Positions 11,127 to 21,018 of a stretch of 64,000 nucleotides of DNA are shown piece by piece. Each line of letters starts with the position of its first letter. The first letter of the stretch is position 1. Made by a program: the position numbers and the translations under genes. Source of the stretch: Pectobacterium araliae (GTDB taxonomy: Bacteria; Pseudomonadota; Gammaproteobacteria; Enterobacterales; Enterobacteriaceae); assembly GCF_037076465.1 (NCBI RefSeq), contig NZ_AP028908.1:4402001-4466000 (forward strand), written 5' to 3'. The notes under the pieces were generated by a model that saw only the letters and a program-made list of their open reading frames with translations, was not told the origin of the DNA and ran no database searches.

Positions 11127-12920
11127 TCAATACCCTATCGCTGCACCAGCCGGGCGGCGGATATCATTGGCACCGTACAGGTAACCTTCCCGTACTTTGC
11201 CGGATACCGCCGAGTCATTACCCGAATCCGCTGGTGTCACGCCCGCCGCACCCGGTAAGCCGACCAGAATCAGCTCCGCTGCACCCCAAGGCGTTTGTTC
11301 CACCATCTTGTAGCCGCGCTGCTTCAGCAGGTTCAGCGTATCGGCAGATAGCCCGCGCTGTTCGTAATACACCTCATCCGGCAACCACTGGTGATGGAGG
11401 CGCGGTGCGTCCACCGCTTCCTGCGGCGCCATGCCGTGGTCGATGATATTCAGCGCCGTTTGCAGCGTGATGGTGATTATGCGCGAACCACCGGGCGAAC
11501 CGAGCACCATAAAGACTTTGCCGTCTTTCGTCACCAATGACGGGCTCATGGACGAAAGTGGGCGCTTACCGGGGGCGATCGAATTACGTTCCCCTTGCAC
11601 TAATCCGTACAGATTTTTCTCGCCCACTTTAACGGTAAAGTCATCCATTTCGTTATTGAGGAAGAAACCCGTACCCGATGCAATCACCACCGACCCAAAA
11701 CGCCCGTTCACGGTATAGGTCGTGGATACGGCATTGCCCTGGTTATCCACAATCGAATAGTGCGTGGTTTCCGGTCTTTCATGTGGACCGATCCCCGGCT
11801 GAACGTTTTTGGACGGCGTCGCGTTCTCCGGTTCGATTTGTTTACGAATTTCAGCGGCGTAATCCTTACTCAACAGGCGTGCGACAGGGTTACTGACAAA
11901 CGCCGGATCACCAAGGTACGTGTTGCGATCCATGTAAGCGTGGCGCATCGCTTCCGTCAGCACATGAATGGTGGCTGCCGAGTTAAAGCCCGTCGATTTA
12001 ATGTCGTAACCTTCGACAATATTGAGAATTTCACACATCGTGACGCCACCAGAGCTGGGCGGTGGCGAAGAGACAAACTGATAGCCGCGATAATTACAGA
12101 TTACCGGTGCCGTTTCGGTAATGCGGTAATCGGCAAAATCAGCCGCCGTCAGGATGCCACCGCCCTGCTTCGCCGCCTTCTCCACCGCCTGCGGGATCGC
12201 CCCCTTGTAGAAGGCATCCGGCCCGCTAGCGGCAATCGCCGCTAGCGTATTCGCCAGATCGGTTTGCACCAGTTTGTCACCCGGTTGCAACGGGCTGCCG
12301 TCAGGGCGTAGGAAAATGCGGGCTGCCTCAGGGTCGGCCTTGAAACGTTGGATGGTGGTATCCAGAATATCGGTATCCGCACGCGTGAGTTCAAAGCCTG
12401 CACGCGCCAGTTTAATCGCCGGTGCCATTACTTGTTCGCGCGTCAATTTGCCGTATTTTTGCAGCGCAGTATCCAGCCCCAGCACCGTTCCCGGTACGCC
12501 CGCGGCCAGATAACCGTACAGGCTCGCATCCTTTTTCACGCTCCCATCCGCGTTTAAATACATGTTGGCGCTGGCCGCCGCGGGTGCCGTTTCACGGAAA
12601 TTGATAAAGGTATCTTTCCCATCGGCCAGATGCAGCGTCATAAATCCACCACCGCCGATATTGCCACAGCAGGGGTTCACCACCGCCTGCGCATAGCCCA
12701 CGGCCACGGCGGCATCAATCGCATTGCCGCCCATTTTCATGATATCGACGCCAATCTGCGAAGCCAGATACTGCGAGCTGACCACCATGCCGTTTTTCGC
12801 TTCCACCGCAGGAGCCGATGCCGCCTGCACGGTTCCCGTCACCAGCAGCGCCACCGTGCTCATCGACAGCAGCCATTTTCCTGACGCCCTGCATCCCAAT
12901 ACCGTGTTTGTTATTCTCAT
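11127..12920 (-). CDS. ggt: Gamma-glutamyltransferase (periplasmic)
   Basis: Cleaves and transfers the gamma-glutamyl group of glutathione and related peptides in the periplasm. The signal peptide ends near residue 34 (TVQA). The proenzyme is autoprocessed before a conserved Thr; here the motif ETTHYSIVD puts that nucleophile at about residue 386, splitting a large and a small subunit. The glycine pair in PGGSRII and the PSSGGVT segment are family features, and 597 residues is close to E. coli Ggt (580). It is a single-gene unit, convergent with the secreted cysteine-rich gene. No defect seen. Confidence 0.95.
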   Translation of the reverse strand: MRITNTVLGCRASGKWLLSMSTVALLVTGTVQAASAPAVEAKNGMVVSSQYLASQIGVDIMKMGGNAIDAAVAVGYAQAVVNPCCGNIGGGGFMTLHLADGKDTFINFRETAPAAASANMYLNADGSVKKDASLYGYLAAGVPGTVLGLDTALQKYGKLTREQVMAPAIKLARAGFELTRADTDILDTTIQRFKADPEAARIFLRPDGSPLQPGDKLVQTDLANTLAAIAASGPDAFYKGAIPQAVEKAAKQGGGILTAADFADYRITETAPVICNYRGYQFVSSPPPSSGGVTMCEILNIVEGYDIKSTGFNSAATIHVLTEAMRHAYMDRNTYLGDPAFVSNPVARLLSKDYAAEIRKQIEPENATPSKNVQPGIGPHERPETTHYSIVDNQGNAVSTTYTVNGRFGSVVIASGTGFFLNNEMDDFTVKVGEKNLYGLVQGERNSIAPGKRPLSSMSPSLVTKDGKVFMVLGSPGGSRIITITLQTALNIIDHGMAPQEAVDAPRLHHQWLPDEVYYEQRGLSADTLNLLKQRGYKMVEQTPWGAAELILVGLPGAAGVTPADSGNDSAVSGKVREGYLYGANDIRRPAGAAIGY

Positions 12921-13186
12921 GAAGACTCCTTTACCCCGTTGATATTACTCACCGTATTTTATGACTAACCCTTTCGGCAAGGTTTTGCAAAGTCCGCGCC
13001 AACAAACGGCAGCGGCTGAACAGACTCGCTAACGGCAGTAAAAAGCGTAGGAAAGGCATGAGAAATTGCGAGCATGTCGTGCCACCTTTGCGACCCGGCA
13101 CAATCTATACGCACCGTCAGAAGGCAACGTGACAAAAACCGCCCCGCAAAAGAAAGGAACAAATAAGGATGCAGGGCGGCGGAGAA
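12921..13186. other. Gap between ggt and lgoT, no gene called
   Basis: Both flanking genes run leftward, so this stretch holds the ggt promoter. A minus-strand frame of 65 codons (12965-13162) lacks a ribosome site and recognisable features and is not called. Confidence 0.5.
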
Positions 13187-14536
13187 CTAATCCTTACGGG
13201 GATCGCTAATCGGCTGACGAACAAGGAAAACGTAGGCCAGCGCACCCAATACCGTCACACAACCACAGATGATCAGCGCCAGACGGAAGGAATTCGTCGT
13301 GTCGACAATAAAACCCGTCACGATCGGGGCAAATGAGGCACAGATGAAACTGGCAAAGTTTTGGATACTGCCGACCGATGCCGTCATACGCGATGCAACA
13401 GCAACATGGATCAGCCCCCAGCACGATGTTCCCGCAAAGTGGATGCAGAACAGCGCCATACTAATCAGTGACACCGCTTCGATTGAGGTGGTCGCCTGTG
13501 GCACCACAAAAGTAAAAGCCGCAGAACACAACATACCAGCAATGATGCAGATTTTACGGCTCTTGATCGGCTCCATTCCTTTTTTCACTAACCAATCCGT
13601 GACATAGCCGTTCACCAGCATTCCGGCGGCACCAAACAGGAAAGGGATCGCCGCCATCAGACCCGTGCTTTTTAAATCCAGATTATAAGCCGTTTGCAGA
13701 TAGCCGGGCAGCCAGGCCAAATATAACCACGCGGTATAGTTGATGCCGCTAAAACCCAGCATCATGCCCCACATCGTTCGGTTACGAAACAGACTGCGCC
13801 ATTCAATAAAACTCAACGGATCGCGGCGAGCGTTCACACTGCCCGCGTTCAGGTAATTTTGCTCATCCGCGGTGAGTTCAATCTGCTCACGGTTGCGATA
13901 CAACATATACCAGCCGATAGCGAGGAAAATGCCGAATAGGCCGATGGTAATGAACATGCCGCGCCAGCCCATGACTAACATCATCGCCGCCAGAATGGGT
14001 GGACTTATCGCAACACCAATGGTTGAAGCCGCATTAAAGAATCCCATCGGACGGCCACGTTCTTTGATGTTAAACCAGTCGTTGATCACCTTCACGCCGC
14101 ATGGGTTCATCGGTGCTTCGCCAATTCCCATACCAATACGAACCAGTACGAACTGAGTGAAACTGTGTACCATGCCAGACAGCGCCTGAAACAGTGACCA
14201 GAAAAACATCCCAAGGCCCAGCATAATGCGCGGGCCTTTACGATCCAGCAACGGCCCACAAGGGAGCTGTGCAATCCCATAGGCAAGAGAGAAAACGGAA
14301 AGTAATGCCCCGATTTCTGTCGCACTTAGCCCCAATTCCTGACGAATCGTTAAGTTAGCCACCGACAGAGAACTTCGGTCGAGGTAATTAATCACCGCAG
14401 CAAAAAATAACAGAATCATTGCGGTAGTTTGAATACGTTTAATTCGACTACTGCGCTGAATTATTCCCTCTGGCGGTGCTGAAGAACGGGTATCAAACGA
14501 AGAACGCGGGTCTAGCGTTATATTATTCTTTTCCAC
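13187..14536 (-). CDS. lgoT: L-galactonate/sugar-acid MFS transporter LgoT
   Basis: Inner-membrane proton symporter of the anion:cation symporter branch of the major facilitator superfamily. The 449 residues form 12 predicted membrane helices. The segment NYLDRSSLSVANL in the first helix and GIGEAPMNPCG near helix 4 are typical of hexuronate and aldonate carriers, and as I remember E. coli LgoT (YjjL) the identity is high from end to end. Downstream of lgoR on the same strand, but separated from it by 213 bases containing a probable operator, so it may have its own promoter. Together with lgoR and lgoD this reproduces the E. coli lgo locus. Confidence 0.93.
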   Translation of the reverse strand: MEKNNITLDPRSSFDTRSSAPPEGIIQRSSRIKRIQTTAMILLFFAAVINYLDRSSLSVANLTIRQELGLSATEIGALLSVFSLAYGIAQLPCGPLLDRKGPRIMLGLGMFFWSLFQALSGMVHSFTQFVLVRIGMGIGEAPMNPCGVKVINDWFNIKERGRPMGFFNAASTIGVAISPPILAAMMLVMGWRGMFITIGLFGIFLAIGWYMLYRNREQIELTADEQNYLNAGSVNARRDPLSFIEWRSLFRNRTMWGMMLGFSGINYTAWLYLAWLPGYLQTAYNLDLKSTGLMAAIPFLFGAAGMLVNGYVTDWLVKKGMEPIKSRKICIIAGMLCSAAFTFVVPQATTSIEAVSLISMALFCIHFAGTSCWGLIHVAVASRMTASVGSIQNFASFICASFAPIVTGFIVDTTNSFRLALIICGCVTVLGALAYVFLVRQPISDPRKD

Positions 14537-14740
14537 GTCTGGCTCCTGGATATTATAATTTTATCTTTCCTCAACGCAGGGTTAAGGAAAGTGTTTTTAA
14601 ACGGAAAGCAATGAAATATGTCATCACTACTCACGAATTTTTATTAATACAGTCGACTTGTCGTGAGCATAGATAAGAGATATTTCTCAGGCGTTTTTAT
14701 TTTGATAAAACCGTGCTCTTGATAATGATTTATGGTTTTT

Positions 14741-14754
14741 AATCGGTTTTTAAT
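14741..14754. promoter_or_regulatory. Candidate LgoR operator before lgoT
   Basis: AATCGGTTTTTAAT occurs here, overlapping the lgoR stop codon about 205 bases upstream of lgoT, and again on the other strand at 15688-15701 between lgoR and lgoD. A 14-base identity in just these two places suggests a shared regulator site. Confidence 0.5.
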
Positions 14755-15664
14755 CGTCAGCCCGCGCTGTTTGATTAATTGAGCGAATCATCGATTGTTT
14801 AGCTGAATTCAAATGGTTACGCAGCGCCAGCGTGGCATCCAGATCGCTCCGGCAGATCAACGCGCTGAGGATGGTCATGTGTTCGTCAATCGCGATGATA
14901 TTGCGCTGTTTGAGATCGCTTTCATCCCACTGGTAGTGGAAATGGAATATTACAGAGATAATTTCAAGAGACTGATCAAAAAAGACATTTTCAGCAGCAG
15001 AGAGTAAAAGCGCATGAAAGCTTCGGTCGAGCTGTGAGAACATGCGAAAGCTGTTACCAATGCTGTCACGTAACATACGGTGGCGTTCCAGTAAGGTTCT
15101 GGCCTGTAGCCAACGGGGGTCGTCGTCCGGCAAATTGAGGAAATGTTGCAGAGCATGCGTCTCCAGCATTTCCCGCAATTCAAAGAGCTGTTCCGCATAG
15201 GCCTGATCGAACTCTTTCATGCTCCACTGCCCACGTTTTTCGTTCTGAATCAGGTTGTAGCGCCCAAATTTTAACAGATACTCGCGTACTACCACCGGGC
15301 TGACACCCGCGTCGCGCGCGAGTTGTAGCTCGGAGAAGACCTCACCGACACGGAGCTGACGCTGGTTGATCATGGTGAAAAATGCCTGCTCGAAAATGCG
15401 GTTTTGCTCATCCATCGGCGCGGTAATGCAGGTGAATCCATCGTCGTGGTCAGGTTTTCGGGCAATCACATAATCGCTGCCAACCTGCGTAAGCACACCG
15501 CAGTCACGCAGGTGAACCAGAATATGACGCACCGTTGTACGGCTGATGTTATACATCTCCGCCAGCGCATTTTGCGACGGTAGAGGCGACGGAATATGGC
15601 CACGGGCCATATCATCGATAATCTGATTAATGACATTGTGACGTAAATTTTGTGAACGGCTCAT
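14750..15664 (-). CDS. lgoR: GntR-type regulator LgoR with two DNA-binding domains
   Basis: Regulator of the L-galactonate genes. The start is set at 15664 (MSRSQN), where AGGAG lies 7 bases upstream; an upstream in-frame GTG at 15685 lacks a ribosome site. The 304-residue product equals E. coli LgoR in length and in remembered sequence. It carries two winged-helix segments: residues about 1-70 (LPSQNALAEMYNISRTTVR) and about 90-150 (FSELQLARDAGVSPVVVRE), followed by an all-helical FCD-type ligand domain (about 160-300). Divergent from lgoD across 141 bases that contain one copy of the candidate operator. Confidence 0.93.
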   Translation of the reverse strand: MSRSQNLRHNVINQIIDDMARGHIPSPLPSQNALAEMYNISRTTVRHILVHLRDCGVLTQVGSDYVIARKPDHDDGFTCITAPMDEQNRIFEQAFFTMINQRQLRVGEVFSELQLARDAGVSPVVVREYLLKFGRYNLIQNEKRGQWSMKEFDQAYAEQLFELREMLETHALQHFLNLPDDDPRWLQARTLLERHRMLRDSIGNSFRMFSQLDRSFHALLLSAAENVFFDQSLEIISVIFHFHYQWDESDLKQRNIIAIDEHMTILSALICRSDLDATLALRNHLNSAKQSMIRSINQTARADD

Positions 15665-15687
15665 GAGAGATCTCCTTTTTTGCACAC

Positions 15688-15701
15688 ATTAAAAACCGAT
15701 T
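15688..15701. promoter_or_regulatory. Candidate LgoR operator between lgoR and lgoD
   Basis: ATTAAAAACCGATT is the exact reverse complement of the motif at 14741-14754. It lies in the divergent lgoR/lgoD promoter region, 24 bases from the lgoR start, consistent with control of both directions. Confidence 0.5.
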
Positions 15702-15805
15702 TAAAACATTTTTATGAGTCCGTATTCACAATTTACAGATCCTATCTCTCATCAATATTTTTTTTCATCAATATCTGAAAAAACAAAAAACAGGAGAGAA
15801 TAATC

Positions 15806-16828
15806 ATGCCAACAATGAATACATTAATTTGCCAGGAACCAAAAAAACTTGTCTGGAAAAAACGTGAAATACCTATTCCGGGGGAGAGTGAAACATTAAT
15901 TAAAATTAAGTCTGTAGGTATTTGTGGAACAGATATTCATGCCTGGGGTGGGAACCAACCCTTTTTTAGCTACCCACGCGTATTAGGTCACGAAATATGT
16001 GGTGAGGTTGTTGATACAGGCAAAAACGTACATCAATTTAAAAAAGGCCAGCAGGTTGCCGTCATTCCCTACGTCGCCTGTCAGCAATGTCCCGCCTGCA
16101 AGAGCGGCCGAACCAACTGCTGCGAGAAAATTTCCGTCATTGGTGTACATCAGGATGGCGGATTCAGCGAATATCTGGCGGTTCCCGCCACAAACGTACT
16201 GCTTGCAGAAGGGATCGATCCACAAGCGGCGGCATTAATCGAGCCATACGCCATCAGTGCACATGCCGTTCGTCGAGCGAAAGTGCTACCTGGTGAACAG
16301 GTGCTGGTCGTCGGTGCCGGTCCCATTGGCCTCGGCGCAGCGGCCATCGCCAAAGCAGACGGTGCTCAAGTCGTTGTTGCGGATACCAGCGTTGCCCGCC
16401 GCAAACACGTTATTGCTAACCTGAATCTGCCAGTCGTCGATCCCTCTGCCGAGGACTTTGAGGCCCAGCTACGCGCCGAATTTGGTGGTTCATTGGCTGA
16501 AAAAGTGATTGATGCCACGGGAAACCAGCATGCGATGAACAACACCATTAACCTGATCCGCCACGGCGGCAGCATCGTGTTTGTCGGTCTATTTAAAGGT
16601 GATTTGCAGTTCTCCGACCCTGAATTTCATAAGAAAGAAACCACGATGATGGGCAGCCGTAACGCCACACCGGAGGATTTCGCCAAAGTCGGCCGTCTGA
16701 TGTCTGAAGGCAAACTCACCGCAGAAATGATGCTGACACACCGTTACCCGTTTGCCACACTGGCTGACGTCTATGAAAAGGATGTCATTAACAACCGTGA
16801 GCTGATCAAAGGCGTCATCACATTCTGA
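15806..16828 (+). CDS. lgoD: L-galactonate oxidoreductase LgoD (zinc-type dehydrogenase)
   Basis: Oxidises L-galactonate to D-tagaturonate with NAD. It is a medium-chain dehydrogenase of 340 residues. Catalytic zinc ligands are in GICGTD (Cys near 38) and GHE (near 60); the structural zinc cysteines are the cluster [15 protein letters not shown] (about 90-105); the nucleotide-binding GAGPIGLG motif is near 170. Length and sequence match E. coli LgoD (YjjN) as I recall it. A strong AGGAGA ribosome site precedes the ATG. It is followed 13 bases later by uxaB, which consumes its product, so the two form an operon. Confidence 0.94.
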   Translation: MPTMNTLICQEPKKLVWKKREIPIPGESETLIKIKSVGICGTDIHAWGGNQPFFSYPRVLGHEICGEVVDTGKNVHQFKKGQQVAVIPYVACQQCPACKSGRTNCCEKISVIGVHQDGGFSEYLAVPATNVLLAEGIDPQAAALIEPYAISAHAVRRAKVLPGEQVLVVGAGPIGLGAAAIAKADGAQVVVADTSVARRKHVIANLNLPVVDPSAEDFEAQLRAEFGGSLAEKVIDATGNQHAMNNTINLIRHGGSIVFVGLFKGDLQFSDPEFHKKETTMMGSRNATPEDFAKVGRLMSEGKLTAEMMLTHRYPFATLADVYEKDVINNRELIKGVITF

Positions 16829-16841
16829 TGAGGGAATAATC

Positions 16842-18287
16842 ATGAAGACATTGAATCGGAAAAACTTTCCCGGCGCATGCTATCCAACCAAAGTCATTCA
16901 GTTTGGTGAAGGCAACTTCTTGCGCGCCTTTGTGGACTGGCAGTTGGATGTGCTGAATGAGAAAACCACTCTTCAGGCGGGCGTAACGATTGTGCGCCCC
17001 ATTAATACCGATTTTCCGCCGTCACTCAATACGCAAGATGGACTTTACACTACGGTCATTAGGGGGCTAAACGAACAGGGCGAGGCCGTCAGCGATGCGC
17101 GCCTGATCCGCTCGGTCAATAACGAGATTAACCCCTATCAGCATTTTGCCGATTATCTGGCATTAGCCCATAACGCCGCTATTCGCTTTGTTTTTTCAAA
17201 CACCACGGAAGCGGGCATCAGCTATCACGCTGGAGACAGCCTCAACGATACGCCGCCAGTCAGTTTTCCCGCCAAGCTGACACGCCTGTTGCTGGAACGC
17301 TTTACGTATTTTAACGGTGAGAGCGATAAAGGCTGGGTCATCATCCCCTGCGAACTGATCGACTATAACGGTGAAGCGCTTAAAGCTCTGGTTCTGCGCT
17401 ATGCTCAGGAATGGCAGCTCTCACCCGCGTTTATCGACTGGATTGAGACAGCAAATACCTTCTGTTCCACGCTCGTGGACAGAATCGTAACGGGATACCC
17501 GCGTGAAGAGTCGTCAGCGCTGGAAGAGAAACTGGGCTACCACGATGCCTTTCTGGATACCGCCGAACATTTTTACCTCTTTGTCATTCAAGGCCCCAAC
17601 TGGCTAGCGGATGAACTGAAACTTGCAGAATGCCCGCTTAATATCCGCATTGTTGACGACATCAGACCCTATAAAGAACGTAAAGTGGCGATTCTGAATG
17701 GTGCACACACCGCTCTGGTTCCAGTTGCCTGGCTCTGCGGGCTAGATACGGTAGGTGAAGCCATGCAGGATGCCGATGTGCGTCGCTTTGTAGAAAATAC
17801 GCTACATCAAGAAATCATCCCGGTGCTGGATTTACCGGCGAATGAGTTGCGTGAATTTGCCGATGCCGTCACCGGACGTTTTCAGAATCCCTATATTCGC
17901 CATCAGTTGCTCTCCATCGCACTCAATGGAATGACTAAATTCCGCACACGTATTCTGCCGCAGTTGCTGGCAGGCCACAGCGACGGGCGCTTTCCGGCAC
18001 GGTTGACGTTTGCGCTGGCCGCGCTGATTGCCTTCTACCGCGGAGAACGAGCGGGCGAGACTTATCCTTTACAGGATGATGAGCAGTGGCTCACCCGTTA
18101 CCGCCAGCAGTGGCCACGTGTGGGGACCGATCTCACCGTGCATGAATTGGTCAACGAGGTGCTTGCCGATACCGCGCACTGGGGGGAAGATCTCACCCAA
18201 CGGCTAGGTTTAGTGGATCAGGTGACGGCCGATCTTAGCGACATTCTGGCGCAAGGGATGCGCCAGGCGTTGCAAGCGCGGGAATAA
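16842..18287 (+). CDS. uxaB: Tagaturonate reductase (altronate oxidoreductase) UxaB
   Basis: Reduces D-tagaturonate to D-altronate with NADH in the hexuronate pathway. The 481 residues have the mannitol-dehydrogenase-family layout: an N-terminal nucleotide-binding part with [14 protein letters not shown], the segment [13 protein letters not shown], and the C-terminal helical domain with NGAHTALVP and the catalytic-Lys region ending PYKERK. Very close to E. coli UxaB as remembered. GAGGGA precedes the start. Being directly behind lgoD is informative: the LgoD product is the UxaB substrate. The same enzyme serves pectin-derived galacturonate. Confidence 0.95.
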   Translation: MKTLNRKNFPGACYPTKVIQFGEGNFLRAFVDWQLDVLNEKTTLQAGVTIVRPINTDFPPSLNTQDGLYTTVIRGLNEQGEAVSDARLIRSVNNEINPYQHFADYLALAHNAAIRFVFSNTTEAGISYHAGDSLNDTPPVSFPAKLTRLLLERFTYFNGESDKGWVIIPCELIDYNGEALKALVLRYAQEWQLSPAFIDWIETANTFCSTLVDRIVTGYPREESSALEEKLGYHDAFLDTAEHFYLFVIQGPNWLADELKLAECPLNIRIVDDIRPYKERKVAILNGAHTALVPVAWLCGLDTVGEAMQDADVRRFVENTLHQEIIPVLDLPANELREFADAVTGRFQNPYIRHQLLSIALNGMTKFRTRILPQLLAGHSDGRFPARLTFALAALIAFYRGERAGETYPLQDDEQWLTRYRQQWPRVGTDLTVHELVNEVLADTAHWGEDLTQRLGLVDQVTADLSDILAQGMRQALQARE

Positions 18288-18296
18288 TGATGATCG

Positions 18297-18322
18297 ACAG
18301 CGCCCGCCGGGCGCTGTTTTCT
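18297..18322 (+). terminator. Rho-independent terminator after uxaB
   Basis: ACAGCGCCC/GGGCGCTGT stem with a tiny loop followed by TTTT, 10 bases after the uxaB stop. Confidence 0.85.
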
Positions 18323-18343
18323 CTGGCAAGAGAATACGTTCTG

Positions 18344-19255
18344 CTACGATTGCCGCGCAGCCCGCCATGCGCGTAGCCGCGCGCCAAACACATTCACCAG
18401 CAGACCGACCATGATCAGCAATGCGCCAACGATCTGTAATAGCGAGAGGGATTCACCAAGGAATATGGCGGCACTGACCAGCCCAACCACCGGCACCAAC
18501 AGGGACAAAGGTGCCACACGCCAGGTTTCATAACGCGCCAGCAGACTTCCCCAAATTCCATAACCGATGATTGTTGCCGCAAACGCCAGATACATCAGAG
18601 ATAAAATCGTCGGCAGTTGAATAGTCGTTAAACTGTGAACAATCGCGTCCTTTCCCTCAAACAGCCAGGAACTGATGAAAAACGGCACGACAGGCACTAG
18701 TGCACCCCACACCACCAACGACATGATGCGTACCTCGTTATTTTTGCTCATGATAATTTTATTAGTGATGTTACCCACAGCCCATGACAGCGCCGCCGCT
18801 AGCGTCAGCAACAGCGTAGTGGTGGTCATACCGGATGACATTTGCAGCGCTGTACGCCCTTCTGCCAGCACGACCATCCCAATCGCGGCGACCAGAATGC
18901 CGACAACGTGATTCCAGCGCAGCTTTTCCGACAGCAAGACCGCACCGACCAGCAGCGTAAAAAATGCCTGTGCCTGTAACACCAGCGAGGCAATTCCCGC
19001 AGGCATACCCAGCTTAATTGCGAGAAACAAGAAGCCAAACTGACCAAAGCTAATCGTCATGCCATAGGCAAGCAGCCATTTCAGGGGAATACGCGGGAAA
19101 GGCACAAATAAAATAGCCGGGAGCGCCACCAGCGAAAAACGTAGCCCTGCCAGTAAGAAAGGCGGCATGTCGTTCAGACCAACCTTGATCACCACGAAGT
19201 TCACGCCCCATAGCACGACAACACACAGCGCGAGCAGCGCATCTTTCAACGACAT
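18344..19255 (-). CDS. eamA: Cysteine/O-acetylserine exporter EamA
   Basis: Inner-membrane drug/metabolite transporter with ten predicted helices in two EamA repeats; the E. coli relative (YdeD) exports O-acetylserine and cysteine. I choose the ATG at 19255 over the one at 19261 because AGGGG then sits 6 bases upstream and the N-terminus (MSLKDALLAL) aligns with E. coli EamA. The product is about 303 residues. Family-typical segments are WGVNFVVIKVGL, GMPAGIASLVLQAQAFF and the C-terminal GYGIWGSLLARYETWRVAPLS. A stand-alone gene between uxaB and the DUF4432 gene. Confidence 0.9.
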   Translation of the reverse strand: MSLKDALLALCVVVLWGVNFVVIKVGLNDMPPFLLAGLRFSLVALPAILFVPFPRIPLKWLLAYGMTISFGQFGFLFLAIKLGMPAGIASLVLQAQAFFTLLVGAVLLSEKLRWNHVVGILVAAIGMVVLAEGRTALQMSSGMTTTTLLLTLAAALSWAVGNITNKIIMSKNNEVRIMSLVVWGALVPVVPFFISSWLFEGKDAIVHSLTTIQLPTILSLMYLAFAATIIGYGIWGSLLARYETWRVAPLSLLVPVVGLVSAAIFLGESLSLLQIVGALLIMVGLLVNVFGARLRAWRAARQS

Positions 19256-19381
19256 CCTCATCCCCTGATCAAATACGTAACAAATACCTTCTTCAAGGTA
19301 CGCGTAAAATGAAAAAACGGATAAGAAAAGATAATTATGGCGTTATGTGATGATGACAACGCGTAACCATGACGTGAGATG

Positions 19382-19406
19382 GCCGACCACCACATCAGTG
19401 GTCGGC
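19382..19406 (-). terminator. Terminator hairpin after the DUF4432 gene
   Basis: GCCGACCAC/GTGGTCGGC stem with a seven-base loop, 12 bases past the stop on the minus strand. Confidence 0.65.
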
Positions 19407-19417
19407 ATAGATGGCGG

Positions 19418-20626
19418 TTACTCGACGGCAATCGGTTTTTCCGTCAACGCCGTTTTGTTGTCGCCCTGAATGGCTTTCACTTTCTGTTCCGTTTTTTGTA
19501 CCGCATCCGCGCTACTCAACAAGCTGTACGTCAGCTCAAACGTGGTGCTCTGTCCGGGCTGTAACTTTTTGACTCGCCCTTGCTCACGTTCAATCGTGAC
19601 CGGGTAGGCGTAGTTGGTGCCGGGTTCGATCCCTGTCACGTAGCCTTGTTTTTCCGTATCCGTATTTTTCCACAACGTCAGAAGCGGCAGTTGGTGAGTA
19701 TCAAAAGCAATCGACACCCCTTTATCTCCTGCCTTGTTTACCAATGCCGCCAGCGTTTTACCCTGCGCATCCGTATACGGGGTAATATTGAACACCATTT
19801 CATCAAAGTCTTTGGTTGGCCCCTTGTAGGTTTGCCAGGTTGCCAGACCCGCTTTGGCGTGGTCATTAAACGGAGAAATCTCTTTTACTGGCGCGAGGAA
19901 ACGCGCGCCTTCTTCAAGAATCGGCGTACCGAAATTGCTGTGGTAGATAATCTGATAGTCACGCGGGTAGTCGGCTTTATTGGTCAGTACATCGTGCACG
20001 GTAAACGACTCGCTGCCCGGGACGTAACGCAGCTCGGTCCAGGTTTCCAGATTAGACTTCTTAAAGCTGTTTTCTTTCAGCAGACCTCGTACCGTAATGG
20101 TATACGGCGCGCTATCGCTGACTTCCACCACCACTTTTGAGGCAGGTGTATTACCCGCACGCCCATGCAGGGTGTAGATCATGCCATCGCTGACAACCGG
20201 GTGCCCCGTCCACTCAAAGCCGCAGCGCACCATCATTTCATTAAAACCTTCCAACCAGCCCAGTCCATTACGGCTTTCCAGATTGATGGTATTCGGATTG
20301 ACGACTTCATCAACGGGTGAATACCACCCCAAACGAATGTTTTTACCTGCCGCATGCAGTAAGTTCATCCCTCGTGTCGGGCTGAGGGCAATTTTCAGTC
20401 CATCCTGACTGGTAATCGTAATCACTTTACTACCTTCCTGACGTCCGCCATGCAGGACTTTTTGCTCAATGCTGAAATGCTGATTTCTGATCTTCAAAGC
20501 ATCACTGCTGATTTGCCAATTTCCCTTTTCCACACTGCTTTCAGCATCCGTCAGCACAAACGTCTGTGCCGATAATTGCCATGATGTCAACGCCAGTGTA
20601 ATTCCCATAACCAGTAATTTTTTCAT
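19418..20626 (-). CDS. Periplasmic aldose-epimerase-like protein (DUF4432 type)
   Basis: The 402-residue product has a signal peptide (residues 1-20, cleavage after LSA). The mature part is a beta-sandwich sequence resembling the aldose 1-epimerase-like DUF4432 family: features include GMNLLHA, GWLEGFNEMMVRCG, IYHSNFGTPIL and GIEPGTNYAYP. Such proteins probably bind or epimerise sugars; here the location would be the periplasm. No transporter is adjacent, so the substrate cannot be read from context. Single-gene unit with its own terminator. Confidence 0.75.
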   Translation of the reverse strand: MKKLLVMGITLALTSWQLSAQTFVLTDAESSVEKGNWQISSDALKIRNQHFSIEQKVLHGGRQEGSKVITITSQDGLKIALSPTRGMNLLHAAGKNIRLGWYSPVDEVVNPNTINLESRNGLGWLEGFNEMMVRCGFEWTGHPVVSDGMIYTLHGRAGNTPASKVVVEVSDSAPYTITVRGLLKENSFKKSNLETWTELRYVPGSESFTVHDVLTNKADYPRDYQIIYHSNFGTPILEEGARFLAPVKEISPFNDHAKAGLATWQTYKGPTKDFDEMVFNITPYTDAQGKTLAALVNKAGDKGVSIAFDTHQLPLLTLWKNTDTEKQGYVTGIEPGTNYAYPVTIEREQGRVKKLQPGQSTTFELTYSLLSSADAVQKTEQKVKAIQGDNKTALTEKPIAVE

Positions 20627-21018
20627 GCTATCACTCCTATTTGCTGAATTGTTTTAGCTAATGCGAGCTAAAGACTACAAATCAGCGGATAGCCAGAATG
20701 TGATAACTATCACCAGATGGAAAAATTCAGCATTGATAGGTGATTTATCTGACCTACTTCACCAATAATCTGTAAATAGAAACTATTTTTGCAAAATTAT
20801 TGAGATATTGATCGTAAATAGCTGACATCGTTTCAGCAACATGACGTATGTCGCCTAAAAAACCTCTTCCTGATAACGAGAACGTCAGCAATTAATGCTT
20901 AGATATTTAAGCATTACAGGATAAAAAATTATCAGATTGTTTTTTGACCACATTGCGCCCTATTAGCGCAAGCGCTATGGTTGCCGCTAACCTGTGTACG
21001 ATCACTGATAAATAAATT
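20627..21018. other. Divergent promoter region between the DUF4432 gene and avtA
   Basis: AT-rich non-coding DNA of 392 bases serving both flanking genes. The clearest element is the hairpin at 20893-20916 (TAATGCTTA, six-base loop, TAAGCATTA). No gene seen. Confidence 0.6.
20893..20916. promoter_or_regulatory. Inverted repeat upstream of avtA
   Basis: Nine-base perfect arms TAATGCTTA/TAAGCATTA around GATATT, about 105 bases before the avtA start. Could be an operator or leader-RNA stem. Confidence 0.4.

Noticed and set aside
12965..13162. 65-codon minus-strand frame between ggt and lgoT
   Set aside because: No ribosome site, no recognisable features; better seen as promoter DNA of ggt.
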